A stretch of 64,000 nucleotides of DNA from SAR86 cluster bacterium (GTDB taxonomy: Bacteria > Pseudomonadota > Gammaproteobacteria > Magnimaribacterales > Magnimaribacteraceae): assembly GCA_022447065.1 (NCBI GenBank), contig JAKUUM010000001.1, positions 124,001-188,000 of the forward strand, given 5' to 3'. Below the pieces are notes generated by a model, which was not told the origin of the DNA, ran no database searches, and saw only the letters and a list, made by a program, of their open reading frames with translations. The first letter of the stretch is position 1. The number at the start of each line of letters is the position of its first letter. The position numbers and the translations under genes are program-made. Below are positions 35,335 through 44,891 of the stretch, one piece after another.

Positions 35335-36600
35335 TTATTTTTTAGGAAATTTAAATTTTTTTAACTTCTTTTCTACAGGTTTATTCTTCAAGCTAGCAGT
35401 CACTGGTAGTCCATTTTTATATGGAGGATAGGCTTCTCCTTGGATGAGTGGGCTTAGATAATTTCTACACAATCCCGTGATACCAAAACCATCTTTGGTT
35501 ATATAGCTTCTGGGCATTTTCTTTTCCTGGTTTGCAACTCTGCTTAACGCCACTTTGTCTATCATCCAAGAATAACTTTTTGTTTTTTGTCTCTTAATGG
35601 TAAGCATAACTGCGTTTTCTCCTGCAAGAGCTAGTTTAATCGCTGACTCTCCAACGGCATAAGCTTGCTTAAGATCTGTTTGTGAAGCTATATGTCTAGC
35701 TGACCTTTGGAGGTAGTCAGAGACGGCCCAATGGCATTTATAGCCCAAAGAAGAATTAATAATTGAAGCTATCTGCGGGGCTACACCACCTAGTTGTTTG
35801 TGCCCGAAAGCGTCTTTTGTGTCCGTGTCTGCCAGAAAGTTACCTTGTCTGTCCTGGATTCCTTCAGAGACTACAATTACGCAATAGCCTAGACTTTTTA
35901 CCGTCTTCCTTACTTTAACAATCATTCTTTTTTCATTAAAAGGAATTTCTGGGAAAAGAATTAAATGTGGTGGATCACCTTTTTCCACTGAAGCCAGCCC
36001 CCCTGCAGCAGCTATCCAACCAGCATGCCTACCCATTACTTCTAAAATAAATACCTTTGTAGAAGTCTCAGCCATGCTCGCAACATCTAAACCAGCCTCT
36101 TTGGTGGAGATAGCAATGTATTTTGCAACTGAACCAAACCCCGGACAGTTATCAGTAAAAGGAATGTCATTATCAATAGTTTTAGGTATTCCTATGCATT
36201 GAACTGGAATTCCCTTTTTATTTGCGTAGGTAGCAATTTTATCTGCTGTATCTTGGGAATCACCACCTCCGTTATATAAGAAATAGCCTATATTGTGTGC
36301 GATAAAGACATCCATGAGTCTTTGGTATTCGCTTTGGTCTTTTTTTGGATCTTGGAGTTTATATCTACAGGATCCAAATACACCTCCAGGTGTGTATTTA
36401 AGGTTCGATATTTCTTTTTTGCTTTCTGAATTAGTATCTATAAGTTCTTCTTTTAGGGCTCCAAGAATACCGTTTTTGGCTGCTAGAATTTTATCTATTT
36501 TGCTTGATTTTCTTCCCGCCTCAATTACACCGGCTGCAGTAGCATTAATTACTGCAGTTACTCCCCCAGATTGTGCATATAGAACATTACGACTCTTCAT
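35335..36600 (-). CDS. pfp: 6-phosphofructokinase, pyrophosphate-dependent type
   Basis: About 421 residues from ATG 36600 (a TTG six codons upstream is possible). It phosphorylates fructose 6-phosphate reversibly. The phosphoryl-donor region reads YNGGGDSQDTA and the catalytic loop PKTIDNDIPFTDNCPGFG; Lys in PKTIDND and the absence of the GGDGS Gly are the marks of PPi-dependent enzymes. Use of PPi makes the step reversible, so it can serve both glycolysis and gluconeogenesis. It is divergent from mpl; a minus-strand TATAAT is at 36642-36637. Confidence 0.9.
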   Translation of the reverse strand: MKSRNVLYAQSGGVTAVINATAAGVIEAGRKSSKIDKILAAKNGILGALKEELIDTNSESKKEISNLKYTPGGVFGSCRYKLQDPKKDQSEYQRLMDVFIAHNIGYFLYNGGGDSQDTADKIATYANKKGIPVQCIGIPKTIDNDIPFTDNCPGFGSVAKYIAISTKEAGLDVASMAETSTKVFILEVMGRHAGWIAAAGGLASVEKGDPPHLILFPEIPFNEKRMIVKVRKTVKSLGYCVIVVSEGIQDRQGNFLADTDTKDAFGHKQLGGVAPQIASIINSSLGYKCHWAVSDYLQRSARHIASQTDLKQAYAVGESAIKLALAGENAVMLTIKRQKTKSYSWMIDKVALSRVANQEKKMPRSYITKDGFGITGLCRNYLSPLIQGEAYPPYKNGLPVTASLKNKPVEKKLKKFKFPKK

Positions 36601-36652
36601 AGATGCGATGTTACTCAAAACTTGACTAAGAGGGAATTATAAGGACATGGGT

Positions 36653-36658
36653 ATAATT
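36653..36658 (+). promoter_or_regulatory. -10 element of mpl, leaderless type
   Basis: TATAAT ends 5 bp before the mpl ATG at 36664. With normal -10 to start-site spacing the mRNA would begin at the A of the AUG. There is no room for a Shine-Dalgarno. Confidence 0.5.
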
Positions 36659-36663
36659 AAAGA

Positions 36664-38013
36664 ATGGATGCAAAAAGTTTACACATATTAGGTATTTGTG
36701 GAACTTTTATGGGTGGGTTAGCTCTTCTTGCTAGAGAGACAGGGTTTAAGGTTACGGGTAGTGATGAGAACGTTTACCCTCCAATGTCAAATCTTCTTAA
36801 AGAACAAAATATAGAAGTTAGTCAGGGGTATAAAAAGAAAGACTTACCTAGGGCAGACCTTTATTTAATAGGCAACGTTATCTCTAGAGGGAATGAAGCT
36901 GTCGAATACATTCTTGATACTAAACTACCTTATGCTTCAGGTCCCGAATGGATGTTGGAAAATATTTTAAAGAACAGAAGAGTTGTCGCCGTTTCTGGTA
37001 CCCACGGCAAGACTTCAACTACTGCCATGATTACTTGGATGCTAGAAAGTGCGGGTCTAAAACCAGGGTTTTTAATTGCAGGGAAGCCGAAAGATTTTTC
37101 TATTTCAGCCAGATTAGGAAAAGACGAGTTTTTCGTTATAGAAGCAGATGAATATGACACGGCCTTTTTTGATAAAAGAGCTAAATTTGTTCATTACCGT
37201 CCCGAAGTTCTAGTGATTAATAATCTAGAATTTGATCATGCGGATATCTACTCAAATTTAGAAGAAATACAAAAACAATTCCATAATCTGATAAGAACCA
37301 TGCCTTCTAAAGGTTGCTTGATATGTCCTGATGATAACAAGAATATAGAACAAGTCTTAGAGTTAGGAGTTTGGAGCGAAGTAAACAAATTCGGAGCTGA
37401 TAAAAAAAGCTTAAATTATTATGAAGCAATAACAGATGACTACTCCTCTATTAGGTTTCATTTAGACAATGAATTCGAAGAAATAAGCTGGAATCTCACA
37501 GGCGAATATAACGTTAGTAATGCAATGGCAGCCTTACTAGTTCTTAATCATTTAAATTTTCCTCTATCCTCTTCTGCCAAAGCTTTAGAAACCTTTTCTG
37601 GTGTTTCAGGGAGACTAGATGTGCTCATCGACAGAAAAGATCTAAAACTCATTGACGATTTCGCTCATCACCCAACGGCAATTAGACAAACTTTAAAGGG
37701 TCTCAGGTCGCGTTATAAGGAGAATAGAATTATTGCTCTGATCGAAATAAGGTCAAATACTATGAAATCAGGACTGCATGATAAAAATCTTATAAAGGCA
37801 ACAGAAGAAGCAGATCTAGTATTCTGGAAGGGGAGTAATAGGGACCAAATCAATAAATTAATAAAACAATCACCCTCATCTCATTATGTTATAGATTCAA
37901 TAGGTTATTTTTCTGAAGAATTAAGAAAGTCGGTCAAAACTGATGATGTAATAATCATGATGTCAAACGGCAATTTTGGTGGTTTAGCTGGCCTTCTAAA
38001 ATCTAAATTATAA
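36664..38013 (+). CDS. mpl: UDP-MurNAc:L-alanyl-gamma-D-glutamyl-meso-DAP ligase (peptidoglycan recycling)
   Basis: 449 residues. It joins the recycled tripeptide to UDP-MurNAc. The N-terminal Rossmann-like GICGTFMGGLALLARETG, Mur-ligase P-loop SGTHGKTSTTAMI and central EADEYDTAFFDKRAKF are characteristic of Mpl as against MurC. It is followed 5 bp later by a dipeptidase gene and may supply a cell-wall peptide salvage function with it. TATAAT lies 5 bp before the ATG, so the message is probably leaderless. Confidence 0.95.
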   Translation: MDAKSLHILGICGTFMGGLALLARETGFKVTGSDENVYPPMSNLLKEQNIEVSQGYKKKDLPRADLYLIGNVISRGNEAVEYILDTKLPYASGPEWMLENILKNRRVVAVSGTHGKTSTTAMITWMLESAGLKPGFLIAGKPKDFSISARLGKDEFFVIEADEYDTAFFDKRAKFVHYRPEVLVINNLEFDHADIYSNLEEIQKQFHNLIRTMPSKGCLICPDDNKNIEQVLELGVWSEVNKFGADKKSLNYYEAITDDYSSIRFHLDNEFEEISWNLTGEYNVSNAMAALLVLNHLNFPLSSSAKALETFSGVSGRLDVLIDRKDLKLIDDFAHHPTAIRQTLKGLRSRYKENRIIALIEIRSNTMKSGLHDKNLIKATEEADLVFWKGSNRDQINKLIKQSPSSHYVIDSIGYFSEELRKSVKTDDVIIMMSNGNFGGLAGLLKSKL

Positions 38014-38017
38014 AAAT

Positions 38018-39220
38018 ATGAAATTTTTATTCCTAGTCCTTTCTTTCTTTCTTTTTTTCTCTTGTTCTGAAAATCAAACCTCAGTTAGTGCAAAAGAAAT
38101 TGCTCAAAATGTTTTAATCTTGGATTCACATATAGATGTCCCTTACAGATTGTGGAACCAGCATCTAGAAGGTCTTGAGATAGATGATATTTCAGGTTCA
38201 ACTAAAGGAGATTTTGATTTTATTAGGGCTAAAAAAGGAGGATTGAATGTCCCTTTCTTTTCAATCTACTTGCCTGCAAGTACTCAAAGTGATGGGACAT
38301 CTCATAAGATGGCAAATGAGCTTATAGACTTAGTGGAAGATATAGTTACCTTACATCCTGATAAGTTCTTTTTAATTAAATCAACTCAAGATATAAAAAC
38401 TTTGCAGAAAAAGAGTGTTGTCGGCATTGCTCTTGGCATGGAAAATGGTGCTCCCATAGAAGGGGACCTTTCAAGAGTTCAGTATTACTTTGATAGAGGA
38501 ATACGTTATATAACTCTCACTCATTCAAAAACAAATCATATTAGTGATTCTTCTTATGATGAAAACATTCAGTGGCACGGACTCAGCGAATTTGGAAAGA
38601 ATCTGATTGGAGAAATGAACAGGGTTGGTATCATGATTGATATTTCTCATGTCAATGATGAAGCCTTCTATCAAGCTATAGAAATAAGCGAAGCGCCCGT
38701 GATAGTCAGCCATTCTTCTTTGAGGCATTTTACTCCAGGATTTGAAAGAAACGTGGACGATGCGATGTTAAGTAAGCTGGCAGAAAAAGGTGGAGTTTTA
38801 CAAATTAATTTTGGTAGCAGTTTCATATCTCAAAGATCTAGAAATTACTCTACCGCAATGGAAGAGTTTCTTCAGGAAAAATTTGGTGAAGACAGATCAA
38901 ATTTATCTGAAGAAATAATAAATGAAGCAAGAAGAGAGTTTGTTTATGAGAATGAATATCCTTTTGCTACGCTAGACGAAGTTCTAGATCATTTTGATAG
39001 GGTCGTTAGTCTTGTAGGAATTAATCATGTTGGGATAGGTTCTGATTATGACGGAGTAGGAGATACTCTTCCGGTTGGGTTAAAAGACGTATCCAGTTAT
39101 CCTAACTTAATCCAGGGGTTATTAGAGAGAGGCTATAGTCAAAAAGACATTGAGAAGATTCTTGGAGGAAATTTAATGAAAGTTTGGAGAGAAGTTGAAG
39201 AATATGCCATTCAACACTAA
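38018..39220 (+). CDS. membrane dipeptidase, M19 family lipoprotein
   Basis: 400 residues with a lipoprotein signal (MKFLFLVLSFFLFFSC, lipobox FFSC). M19 (renal-dipeptidase-like) metal ligands are recognisable: HxD in LDSHIDVP, Glu in ALGMENGAP, His in IDISHVND and in IVSHSSLRHF, with Asp in GIGSDYDG. It hydrolyses dipeptides, often including those with a D-residue, in the periplasm. It lies between mpl and a LON-domain gene with short spacing. The coding end overlaps the LON-domain start by 17 bp. Confidence 0.9.
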   Translation: MKFLFLVLSFFLFFSCSENQTSVSAKEIAQNVLILDSHIDVPYRLWNQHLEGLEIDDISGSTKGDFDFIRAKKGGLNVPFFSIYLPASTQSDGTSHKMANELIDLVEDIVTLHPDKFFLIKSTQDIKTLQKKSVVGIALGMENGAPIEGDLSRVQYYFDRGIRYITLTHSKTNHISDSSYDENIQWHGLSEFGKNLIGEMNRVGIMIDISHVNDEAFYQAIEISEAPVIVSHSSLRHFTPGFERNVDDAMLSKLAEKGGVLQINFGSSFISQRSRNYSTAMEEFLQEKFGEDRSNLSEEIINEARREFVYENEYPFATLDEVLDHFDRVVSLVGINHVGIGSDYDGVGDTLPVGLKDVSSYPNLIQGLLERGYSQKDIEKILGGNLMKVWREVEEYAIQH

Positions 39221-39815
39221 ATTATCTAGAGAACTTGCTATTTTCCCTTTGACTGTAAATGTCTTACCTGGAGGCTACCTTCCTTTACAAATATTTGAAC
39301 CAAGATATTTAGATATGGTTAAGAAATGTATGACTCGAGAAACAGGATTTTGTGTCGTGCTTTTAAGAGGATCTATGAACCAGATCAGTTCCTCTAAATT
39401 ACCAGATCATTCTCCTATAGGAACATACGTTGAAATAGTGGATTTTAATCAATTGGAAAACGGTCTTTTAGGCATAACTGTTCAAGGTCAATGTAGGATT
39501 CAGATATTAGATAGAAGAAAACAGGAAGACGGATTAATCATTGCTGACATAATAGAACAAACTGAAGTAGAAGAATCTATATCCTTAGAACCTCAATATG
39601 AAAATATTTGGAGAATATTAAAAGACATATCCAAACATCCTGAGATAAAAAAATTAGAGCTAGAGATAGACTTCGATAATTCTTCCAGCGTTGCTTATAA
39701 CTTGGCTAGTCTTTTGCCTCTTACTCCTCTTGACAGACAAAACATACTAGAATTTCGATCAAATGTTGATAGATTTGATCATCTGAATAAGATTGTTAAA
39801 CAACTAGGGGGCTGA
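39204..39815 (+). CDS. LON N-terminal substrate-binding domain protein
   Basis: About 203 residues from ATG 39204 (a TTG three codons upstream is possible). The sequence covers only the Lon N-terminal (PUA-like) domain: LAIFPLTVNVLPGGYLPLQIFEPRYLDMV, GTYVEIVDF, GLLGITVQGQCRIQIL. The AAA+ and Ser-Lys protease domains of Lon are absent, which is normal for this stand-alone family. The function is unknown, perhaps substrate recognition or stress-related. It overlaps the dipeptidase gene and is convergent with the MDR reductase. Confidence 0.88.
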   Translation: MPFNTKLSRELAIFPLTVNVLPGGYLPLQIFEPRYLDMVKKCMTRETGFCVVLLRGSMNQISSSKLPDHSPIGTYVEIVDFNQLENGLLGITVQGQCRIQILDRRKQEDGLIIADIIEQTEVEESISLEPQYENIWRILKDISKHPEIKKLELEIDFDNSSSVAYNLASLLPLTPLDRQNILEFRSNVDRFDHLNKIVKQLGG

Positions 39816-39822
39816 GATAAGT

Positions 39823-40851
39823 CTAATCCGGTTCTGCTATCTTAAGGAGTTGTTTCCCGAAGTTCTGTCCAGTAAACAATCTAACCAGAGTTTCCGGCGC
39901 ATTTTCTATACCCTCTTGTATGTCTTCAAGATAACTTATCTTGCCTTCTTTAACCCAATTTCTTAATTCTCTAATTGCTTCAGGAAACTTATCTAAATAA
40001 TCTAGAACGATAAAACCTTCCATCCTTGCTCTCATTATTACCAAAGACATATAGGTTGAAGGACCGGGAGTGGGTGTCTCATCATTGTAAGTAGATATAG
40101 CACCACATAAGACTACTCTAGCATTCATGTTTATTAGAGTGAGAGCAGTATTTAAAAATTCCCCACCAACATTATCAAACACAACATCAATTCCATTTGG
40201 GCAGAGTTCCCTTAAGGATTCATTCAAATCAGCCGTTTTATAATCTATTGCTGCATCAAAGTTCGCTGTCTCCGTTAGCCATCTACACTTTTTCACTCCT
40301 CCGGCTATTCCTATAACTCTACACCCTTTTAATTTTGCTATTTGGCCAGCTACAGAACCAGTAGCTCCGGCAGCTCCTGAAATAACAACTGTGTCACCTT
40401 CTTTAGGTTTCCCTACATCAAGTAATCCAAAATACGCAGTTAAACCTGTTACTCCATAAACACTTAAAGAAGAAGTAACTGGAATATCTTCAGGAATTTT
40501 GTTTGCATTCATGAAACCTTTCCCATTAGTAATAGCAAATTCCTGCCAGCCAAAACTACCTTGGACTATATCTCCCTGTTTGAAATCAGGAATATTAGAT
40601 TCCACAACTTGAGAAATGGTACTCGAACGCATTACTTCTCCTATTTGAACTGGTGGCATGTAACTTTTCATGTCGTTCAACCAACCTCTTTGAGTTGGGT
40701 CAAAACCAAAATAAAGATTCTTTACAAGCATTTCATCATCTTTAATATCTTCAATATCGGATTCTTCAAATTTAAAATTATCTTTACTGACCATACCTCG
40801 AGGTCGATTTTCTAAAACCCATCTTCTATTTCTTAAGTTTTTTTTATTCAT
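39823..40851 (-). CDS. zinc-independent NADP-dependent MDR oxidoreductase (CurA/YncB type)
   Basis: About 342 residues from ATG 40851. It belongs to the medium-chain dehydrogenase group that reduces alpha,beta-unsaturated ketones or aldehydes (curcumin reductase, prostaglandin reductase). WVLENRPRGMV at the N-terminus, YFGFDPTQRGWLND and the NADP-binding SGAAGATGSVAGQIAKLKG are typical; zinc ligands are absent as expected. It starts 8 bp after a carotenoid oxygenase on the same strand, so it may act on enone or enal products of that enzyme (inference). Confidence 0.9.
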   Translation of the reverse strand: MNKKNLRNRRWVLENRPRGMVSKDNFKFEESDIEDIKDDEMLVKNLYFGFDPTQRGWLNDMKSYMPPVQIGEVMRSSTISQVVESNIPDFKQGDIVQGSFGWQEFAITNGKGFMNANKIPEDIPVTSSLSVYGVTGLTAYFGLLDVGKPKEGDTVVISGAAGATGSVAGQIAKLKGCRVIGIAGGVKKCRWLTETANFDAAIDYKTADLNESLRELCPNGIDVVFDNVGGEFLNTALTLINMNARVVLCGAISTYNDETPTPGPSTYMSLVIMRARMEGFIVLDYLDKFPEAIRELRNWVKEGKISYLEDIQEGIENAPETLVRLFTGQNFGKQLLKIAEPD

Positions 40852-40859
40852 AACTGTGT

Positions 40860-42272
40860 TTATTCTCCTTGACGCCAATTCCCGTGAAATCCGTGAGGAA
40901 CTCGGTGAGGCAATTTTGCAGTTGCTATGGGTCCGCTGGCTACATTATCAGCGTCAAAGATCAGTAGATCAGATCTATTTTCAGTTCCTCTAAAAGCCAG
41001 GCTTATCAAAAACCCTTTACCTTCTTCGGCTTCCTTTGAACTTGGAACAAAGAGAGGTTCTTCAACTGCGTCTTGCTTATTTAAAACAAAAAATTCTTTA
41101 GTTCCAGTTTGATGATCACGGTGAGCAATAGCATTAAAACTTATACCTGGAGGATGATTGCCTATACTGCAAGCGTAGTATCCATGCCTATAGTTAAGCA
41201 TACTAAATCTTTCATCCATTCTAGGAAATTCCCCTATGTCATCGTCAAGGTAATTCTTATTAATATTTCCTGAATTTGACGAAAGATTAATCTCCCACCT
41301 ATTAAGCCTAGCTTCTGCCTTTTTTGGATCAGGAGTAGAGCCATCTGCATGTGGAAACCCAGGTGCTTCTTCAAACTGCATCACGTCAGCAATAATTTTA
41401 TTTCCTTCAGAATAAGCATTCATGGGGTGGAAAAAAAAGCAGGCTGCATCAGTTATCCATTTAATGTCTTCAACTGTACCTTCTCTTGGCATGACACCTA
41501 TATGACTGCCTTTGTCCGGTTCCCAGGTTATGGGAGGTTCGCCTTTCATTGCTCTTTCGATGTCGATAGTTAAGGGAAATATGGGAAAAATAACATGCTT
41601 TGAAGTCACCATAAAGTCATGGACCATGCTAGAGAAAGGTGCATCAAATTCTTCGTAAGTTTTCATGTTACCGTTGGTATCAATTACGAAATAGGACATT
41701 TTTTTACTTCCAAAACCCCCTGCAGAGTATCCAAAACCAATCATCTCTCCAGTTAAAGGATCAATTTTAGGATGGGCTGTCATTGGGGATTTAAGATTTC
41801 CATCATAGTTCCAGGATCCAATTGATTCCAAAGAGAAAGGATCAATCTCAAAAGGAGGATGGCCTTCTTCCAAAGCTAATAATTTACCAGCATGAAAAAG
41901 TATATTGGTGTTAGCTGTTCCATTTTCTCCCTCTGGATTCCATAAAGGATCTGGTTCCATTGGATTAAAAATATTGACTAGAGATTTCCCGGCTTTCCTT
42001 TCTTGCTTCCATCTGGATGTTCTTACCCATCTGTTTCTATAAGAAACTTTCCCATTCTCAAAATGGAAAGCATGTATCATTCCATCACCTGCGAACCAAT
42101 GATAAGCGCCTCCCATAGGAGGAAATTGTGGATCTGGTCCATTACGATAATAACTTCCGTAAAGTTCTTTTGGAATTTCTCCCTCGACGATTAAATCATT
42201 AAGATCACACTCCATTCTTAGTGGAGCATAGTTCCCTTGTAAATTTGGGTGATCAGGATAAGTTTCTGTCAT
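40860..42272 (-). CDS. carotenoid cleavage oxygenase family protein (RPE65/lignostilbene dioxygenase)
   Basis: 470 residues. It is a non-heme Fe(II) dioxygenase that splits a conjugated C=C bond in carotenoids, apocarotenoids or stilbenes. The four iron-binding His are H167 in MTAHPKIDP, H218 in MVHDFMV, H282 in FFFHPMNAYSEG and H463 in PHGFHGNW. The N-terminal GSYYRNGPDPQF and WFAGDGMIHAF motifs are standard for the family. No signal peptide. It is not the blh-type beta-carotene 15,15'-dioxygenase, so rhodopsin retinal supply is unlikely. It is operonic with the MDR reductase. Confidence 0.93.
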   Translation of the reverse strand: MTETYPDHPNLQGNYAPLRMECDLNDLIVEGEIPKELYGSYYRNGPDPQFPPMGGAYHWFAGDGMIHAFHFENGKVSYRNRWVRTSRWKQERKAGKSLVNIFNPMEPDPLWNPEGENGTANTNILFHAGKLLALEEGHPPFEIDPFSLESIGSWNYDGNLKSPMTAHPKIDPLTGEMIGFGYSAGGFGSKKMSYFVIDTNGNMKTYEEFDAPFSSMVHDFMVTSKHVIFPIFPLTIDIERAMKGEPPITWEPDKGSHIGVMPREGTVEDIKWITDAACFFFHPMNAYSEGNKIIADVMQFEEAPGFPHADGSTPDPKKAEARLNRWEINLSSNSGNINKNYLDDDIGEFPRMDERFSMLNYRHGYYACSIGNHPPGISFNAIAHRDHQTGTKEFFVLNKQDAVEEPLFVPSSKEAEEGKGFLISLAFRGTENRSDLLIFDADNVASGPIATAKLPHRVPHGFHGNWRQGE

Positions 42273-42318
42273 TCTTCTTTCTTCAAAATTTTATTAATTT
42301 TAGTTTAACAAGAGGAGT

Positions 42319-42918
42319 TTATTTTTTCTTGGATAAATATCTTACTAAGACTACAAAGACAATTGACAAGACTATTAAACCAGCTGCTAGTGCAGCTGTA
42401 CCTGAACCTTCAAAAGCTGTTTTGCCAGCAAAGTAACCTGGTAGGCTATAAAGAGGAGCCCAAAAAAGGCCGGAAACAAGATCCACCAAAATAAAAATCT
42501 TTATATCCATACCTAGAGATCCCGCGGCTATAGGTATTAAAGGCCTTACAGGACCGACAAATCTGCCGAGAAAGACGCCGGGGATACCATAAGATTTAAT
42601 GAAATTTCGACCTTCTTCCAGCCAGTTAGGGCGTTTATTAAAAGGCCAAATCTCGTCCACTCTATTGCTAAATAACTTACCTAATAGAAAGCTGGCTATA
42701 TCCGCAAAACAACTGGACACGTAGACTAGAAGGACCACTTCAATTATTGATAAGTCTGTCGATGCTGCTAGCCCTGATATGGCAGCTAGTAGAACAACTC
42801 CAGGAATAATGATCCCAATGATTGCAAAAGATTCTATGAAAGCTGCTGAGCAAAGCCCCAATGCTATCCATTCAGGATTTTGTTGTAGCCACAGGGTTAC
42901 AACACCTATATCAAACAC
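42319..42918 (-). CDS. DedA family membrane protein
   Basis: 199 residues with about five membrane segments. The VTT/DedA signature is present in GRFVGPVRPLIPIAAGSLGMD and the N-terminal EWIALGLCSAAFIESFAIIGIIIPG with its acidic residue. DedA proteins move polyprenyl phosphate or phospholipids across the inner membrane and affect envelope integrity. The start is GTG at 42918, very close to a TATAAA, so a slightly later start cannot be excluded. It is divergent from proA. Confidence 0.9.
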   Translation of the reverse strand: MFDIGVVTLWLQQNPEWIALGLCSAAFIESFAIIGIIIPGVVLLAAISGLAASTDLSIIEVVLLVYVSSCFADIASFLLGKLFSNRVDEIWPFNKRPNWLEEGRNFIKSYGIPGVFLGRFVGPVRPLIPIAAGSLGMDIKIFILVDLVSGLFWAPLYSLPGYFAGKTAFEGSGTAALAAGLIVLSIVFVVLVRYLSKKK

Positions 42919-42964
42919 TTTATAATCCGTTTTTTAATTTAGCTTTCCTATAGAATATTTGATT

Positions 42965-44233
42965 ATGAGAGATAGTAAAGACATTAAGTCTTACATGGAG
43001 GCAATAGGATCAGAAGCAAAAACAGCTTCTCGTGATCTGGCCATGTTAAGCACTGAAAAGAAAAATAGTACCTTAATGAGCATCACAGAATGTCTTGAGA
43101 AAAGGAAAGCCGAAATTCTGGTTGCCAATGAAGAAGATGTATCAGAAGCCAAATCTAAAGAAATAAAAGAAGCTTTAATAGACCGTCTTAAACTAACTGG
43201 TTCTCGGATTGATGCCATGATTTCTGGACTTAAATCAGTAGCAGAATTACCTGACCCCATCGGTTCGATCACAAAACTAAAACCTACACCTTCAGGTATC
43301 AAGGTTAGTCAAATGAGGGTACCTCTAGGAGTTGTGGGAATCATTTATGAATCTAGGCCTAATGTGACTGCAGATGCAGCAGCTCTGTGTTTAAAATCTG
43401 GTAATGCTTGTATTTTAAAAGGCGGTACCGAAGCCTTCAAATCCAACACGGTTATTGCGAGCTGTTTAAGCGAAGGTCTTTTGAGTGAAGGTTTACCAGA
43501 GGCCTCTGTACAACTAATAAATACAACTGATCGAGAAGCAGTAAAGATTCTTTTAGGTATGGATAAATGGGTAGATGTAATTATCCCTAGAGGCGGTAAA
43601 GGCCTAGTTAAACTTATTTCAAATGAAGCTAAAGTTCCAGTTATTAAGCATCTTGATGGGATTTGTCATGTTTATTTAGATAAAGAATGTGATCAGAAAA
43701 AAGCTTATTCAATAGCCCTAAATGCCAAAACTTATAGGTATGGAATTTGTGGAGCAATGGAAACTCTCTTAGTACATGAAAAGATTGCTGAAGACGTTTT
43801 ACCACTACTTGCGGAAGCTTTTAAAGAGAAAGGGGTTGAACTAAGAGGTTGTGAACTTACTTTAAGGCTATTAAATATCGTAATGGCCACTGAGGAGGAT
43901 TGGGTTACTGAATATTTAGCTCCAATATTATCAATAAAGATAGTAGATGGCTTGGGTTCAGCCATAGATCATATAAATAATTTTGGTTCAGCTCATACAG
44001 ATTGTATCGTTACAGAAAATAAGGAAAAAGCTTCTTTTTTCTTGAGAAATGTAGATTCAAGTTCGGTAATGCACAATGTACCAACTTGTTGGGCTGATGG
44101 TTTTGAATATGGTTTAGGAGCCGAAGTGGGAATCTCTACGGACAAATTCCATGCTAGAGGTCCTGTTGGACTAGAAGGGTTAACTTCTCAGAAATACCTA
44201 GTTGAAGGTGATGCTGAATTACGTGGGAGTTGA
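42965..44233 (+). CDS. proA: glutamate-5-semialdehyde dehydrogenase
   Basis: About 422 residues from ATG 42965. It reduces gamma-glutamyl phosphate to the semialdehyde in proline synthesis. The NADP-binding and substrate loops [21 protein letters not shown] and [11 protein letters not shown] are clear, and the catalytic Cys lies in [19 protein letters not shown]. It heads the proA-nadD-rsfS-rlmH-mrdA-mrdB-mltB-dacA block common in gammaproteobacteria. proB is not adjacent. TATAAT at 42921-42926 is a possible -10. Confidence 0.96.
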   Translation: MRDSKDIKSYMEAIGSEAKTASRDLAMLSTEKKNSTLMSITECLEKRKAEILVANEEDVSEAKSKEIKEALIDRLKLTGSRIDAMISGLKSVAELPDPIGSITKLKPTPSGIKVSQMRVPLGVVGIIYESRPNVTADAAALCLKSGNACILKGGTEAFKSNTVIASCLSEGLLSEGLPEASVQLINTTDREAVKILLGMDKWVDVIIPRGGKGLVKLISNEAKVPVIKHLDGICHVYLDKECDQKKAYSIALNAKTYRYGICGAMETLLVHEKIAEDVLPLLAEAFKEKGVELRGCELTLRLLNIVMATEEDWVTEYLAPILSIKIVDGLGSAIDHINNFGSAHTDCIVTENKEKASFFLRNVDSSSVMHNVPTCWADGFEYGLGAEVGISTDKFHARGPVGLEGLTSQKYLVEGDAELRGS

Positions 44234-44243
44234 TAGATAATCA

Positions 44244-44891
44244 ATGCCCAGATTAGTAGGCATTTTCGGAGGAACATTTGACCCTGTCCATATTGGTCAT
44301 ACGAGGACTATTGCTTACCTTTTGGACATAATTCCTTTTGAGAAGATTTTAATTATTCCAAATGCGCTACCTGTTCATAAAGAAAATTCTCAGGAGTCTT
44401 TTCAACACAGATTCAAAATGGTTTCTATGGCATTTCAATGTATTGATAAAACATTTGTAGATGATAGGGAGAAATTAAGGAATGGGCCTTCTTACGCAAT
44501 TGATACAGTTAAGGAAGTTCTAGAAGAAGAAACTGATGCTAAAGTAATCTTTATTGTTGGTTCTGATTCTTTTTCTGAAATAGATTCGTGGCATAAATGG
44601 GAAGGACTTCTAAGCTTGGTAGACTTTATAGTTATGAAGAGACCAAATCATCCTTTAACAAGAAGCAAGAAAGCCTTCGATTTAATAAATAAAACTATTA
44701 ACATCAAAGATCTGGTCAAAAAAAGAAAGATAAAGAACATTGTTGAACTGAAAGTGACTCCAGTAACGGTTTCTTCATCACTCGTTAGACAACATGTTTT
44801 AGAAGGAAGAGGAGTAGAACACCTAGTTAGTAAAAAGGTAGGTGAGTATTTAAAGAAACACAATTTATATGATTCAAAAAATTTACCCTAG
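44244..44891 (+). CDS. nadD: nicotinate-nucleotide adenylyltransferase
   Basis: 215 residues. It makes deamido-NAD from nicotinate mononucleotide and ATP. The nucleotidyltransferase motifs are GIFGGTFDPVHIGHTR at the N-terminus and VTPVTVSSSLVRQHV (the ISSTxxR-type loop) near the C-terminus. It starts 10 bp after proA and overlaps rsfS by 23 bp, so translation is coupled. Confidence 0.96.
   Translation: MPRLVGIFGGTFDPVHIGHTRTIAYLLDIIPFEKILIIPNALPVHKENSQESFQHRFKMVSMAFQCIDKTFVDDREKLRNGPSYAIDTVKEVLEEETDAKVIFIVGSDSFSEIDSWHKWEGLLSLVDFIVMKRPNHPLTRSKKAFDLINKTINIKDLVKKRKIKNIVELKVTPVTVSSSLVRQHVLEGRGVEHLVSKKVGEYLKKHNLYDSKNLP

Noticed and set aside
40860-42272. Carotenoid oxygenase as the retinal-forming enzyme of a proteorhodopsin system.
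   Set aside because: Retinal formation in marine bacteria is normally by the membrane protein Blh, unrelated to this soluble family, and no rhodopsin or carotenoid-synthesis gene is in the window.
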